Positions 6,445 through 7,324 of a stretch of 7,324 nucleotides of DNA are shown in pieces. The stretch is taken from the NCBI GenBank assembly GCA_937926025.1, contig CALANQ010000443.1, forward strand, positions 1 to 7,324, given 5' to 3'. The notes under the pieces were generated by a model, which was not told the DNA's origin, did no database searches, and was given only the letters and a program-made list of their open reading frames with translations. Positions within the stretch are counted from its first letter, which is position 1, and each line of letters starts with the position of its first letter. This DNA is from an uncultured Acidimicrobiales bacterium (GTDB taxonomy: Bacteria; Actinomycetota; Acidimicrobiia; Acidimicrobiales; Iamiaceae). The position numbers and the translations under genes are program-made.

Positions 6445-6465
6445 GTGGTCAGGGTACGTGACCAC
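6445..6465. promoter_or_regulatory. Operator-like palindrome over the -10 box of the zinc-ribbon gene
   Basis: GTGGTCA at 6445-6451 and TGACCAC at 6459-6465 form a perfect 7-bp inverted repeat with a seven-base centre. On the minus strand the centre and one arm edge contain TACCCT (6456-6451), a TANNNT -10 box nine bases before the ATG at 6441. A dimeric repressor bound here would block the promoter. The regulator is not in the window and the motif is not one I can assign to a family. No good -35 is seen. Confidence 0.42.
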
Positions 6466-6499
6466 CTGCAGCGCCGGTACGGGCCATCCGACCCATATC

Positions 6500-6532
6500 A
6501 CCGTTGTCGGAGTGCACGAATCGTCCGACGGT
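6500..6532 (-). terminator. Imperfect hairpin directly after the DUF4214 gene
   Basis: ACCG (6500-6503) plus TCGGA (6507-6511) pair with TCCGA (6524-6528) plus CGGT (6529-6532), a nine-pair stem with a three-base bulge and a 12-base loop. Read on the minus strand it begins at the TGA stop of the DUF4214 gene, where a terminator would sit, but no T-run follows, so termination is uncertain. Confidence 0.3.
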
Positions 6533-7324
6533 CACCCACCGAAGCGCCGGCGGTACTCCGAGGAGGCGAAGAACTGGGCGATGAGGCGCTGGACCGACGT
6601 GCCGGCGGACACCTTGCCCACCCAGTAGGTCCAGCCGCCGGCGTCGGGACGGCGGCGCAGCAGACCGGCGTAAGTCATCAGCACCTCGACCTGCGCCTGG
6701 TACCGGCGGGTGCACTCGGTCCGGTTGACGAGCGTGGTCATGAGCGCCGGCCGGGTAAGCGTCCCGGCGGTGAGCTTGGCGACCAGGTCGGTCTGCTCGG
6801 CGCTGGTGGGCCCCTTGCCCAGCGCCGTCTGGAAGGCCTTGGTGACGAAGGCGGCGTGCGACAGCGACCCGTACCGGCTGGCGAACTCCGCCTTGGCGCA
6901 GACCGCGGTGGCCACCGTGCCGAGCGGCGTCCCGGACTTCACGCTGGCGGCCCACGTCATCAGGTCGTCGAAGGCCGGGGTGCCGCCGAGGCACACCAGA
7001 GCCAGACGGGCCACTGGTGCGACCGAGCGACCGAACTCGTTGCTGTGCAGGAACGAGTCGATGACGGCCACGGTCGTCATCGATCGGCTGGTGAGCTTCT
7101 TGGTCCAGTACGCGACCCCGGATGGATCGCCGACGCGGCCGTAGAAGTCCAGGTACTGCTGGCGCACCAGCGCCTCGGCGGTGGCGAACGGCACCCACGG
7201 CCCGGTGACCGGAGGCGGCGGGGTGACCGAACCGCCCGGGGTGGCGGCGAACAGCTTCAGGTCCGGGTAGCTGCCGCCGAGCACGGCGGTGGCGTCGCCG
7301 CCGAGCCAGCCGCCCAGCACCGAG
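6532..7324 (-). CDS. DUF4214 repeat protein, C-terminal part (5' end outside window)
   Basis: The frame is open to the right edge of the window, so the N-terminus is missing; the GTG at 7320 is probably internal. Counting from it, residues 1-30 are Gly-rich with an L-G-G...A-V-L-G-G-S pattern, possibly the end of a repeat domain, followed by a Pro-rich linker (P-P-P-P near 34-37). Residues 47-262 hold four helical units of about 50-55 residues (about 47-99, 100-151, 152-208 and 209-260). Units 1 and 4 are clearest, with the DUF4214 pattern Y-x-x-[F/L]-x-x-R-x-x-D-x-x-G-x-x-Y-W and an end of the form F-x-x-S-x-E-[F/Y]; units 2 and 3 have diverged and lack the Tyr-Trp pair. DUF4214 domains occur at the C-terminus of large secreted or surface proteins in actinobacteria and proteobacteria; their role is not established. 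The protein ends right after the last unit (R-R-R-F-G-G). Confidence 0.82.
   Translation of the reverse strand, partial: SVLGGWLGGDATAVLGGSYPDLKLFAATPGGSVTPPPPVTGPWVPFATAEALVRQQYLDFYGRVGDPSGVAYWTKKLTSRSMTTVAVIDSFLHSNEFGRSVAPVARLALVCLGGTPAFDDLMTWAASVKSGTPLGTVATAVCAKAEFASRYGSLSHAAFVTKAFQTALGKGPTSAEQTDLVAKLTAGTLTRPALMTTLVNRTECTRRYQAQVEVLMTYAGLLRRRPDAGGWTYWVGKVSAGTSVQRLIAQFFASSEYRRRFGG

Overview
The window is very GC-rich (by eye about 70% or more, with G or C at almost every third codon position) and densely coded. Three genes lack a Shine-Dalgarno site and have a TANNNT -10 box 7-9 nt before the start codon, a pattern common for leaderless transcripts in Actinobacteria. Together with the DUF4214 protein and the Asp/Pro/Ala-rich secreted protein this points to an actinobacterium, perhaps of the Acidimicrobiia. 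That class-level guess is inference; there is no rRNA or marker gene to settle it. No tRNA, rRNA, CRISPR array, insertion sequence or phage gene was seen.

Layout from left to right. (1) Positions 1-573, plus strand: the 3' part of a repeat protein of the DUF4097 (putative adhesin, beta-strand repeat) type. (2) Positions 574-680: a gap between convergent genes holding a perfect 12-bp inverted repeat and a short tandem repeat. (3) Positions 681-1655, minus strand: an isopenicillin N synthase-like Fe(II)/2-oxoglutarate oxygenase. (4) Positions 1656-1695: a 40-bp divergent promoter region. (5) Positions 1696-2583, plus strand: an EamA/DMT-type ten-helix transporter. (6) Positions 2602-5736, minus strand: a 1044-residue secreted, membrane-anchored von Willebrand factor A (VWA) protein, coupled by a GTGA overlap to (7) a small three-helix membrane protein at 5733-6095. 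(8) Positions 6169-6441, minus strand: a small zinc-ribbon protein with a palindrome over its promoter. (9) Positions 6532-7324, minus strand: the C-terminal part of a DUF4214 repeat protein whose 5' end lies beyond the window.

How the genes work together. The clearest functional unit is the two-gene set at 6095-2602, the small membrane protein followed by the VWA protein. Overlap of stop and start codons suggests that the two are made together and act at the membrane. The oxygenase and transporter share one divergent promoter region and may be co-regulated, but nothing in the sequence names a shared substrate. The other genes look like ordinary independent chromosomal genes. I found no defence island, biosynthetic cluster or other clearly new multi-gene system here. 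The most worthwhile items are the VWA/membrane-protein pair, the back-to-back leaderless promoters, the operator-like palindrome before the zinc-ribbon gene and the hairpin at 583-630.
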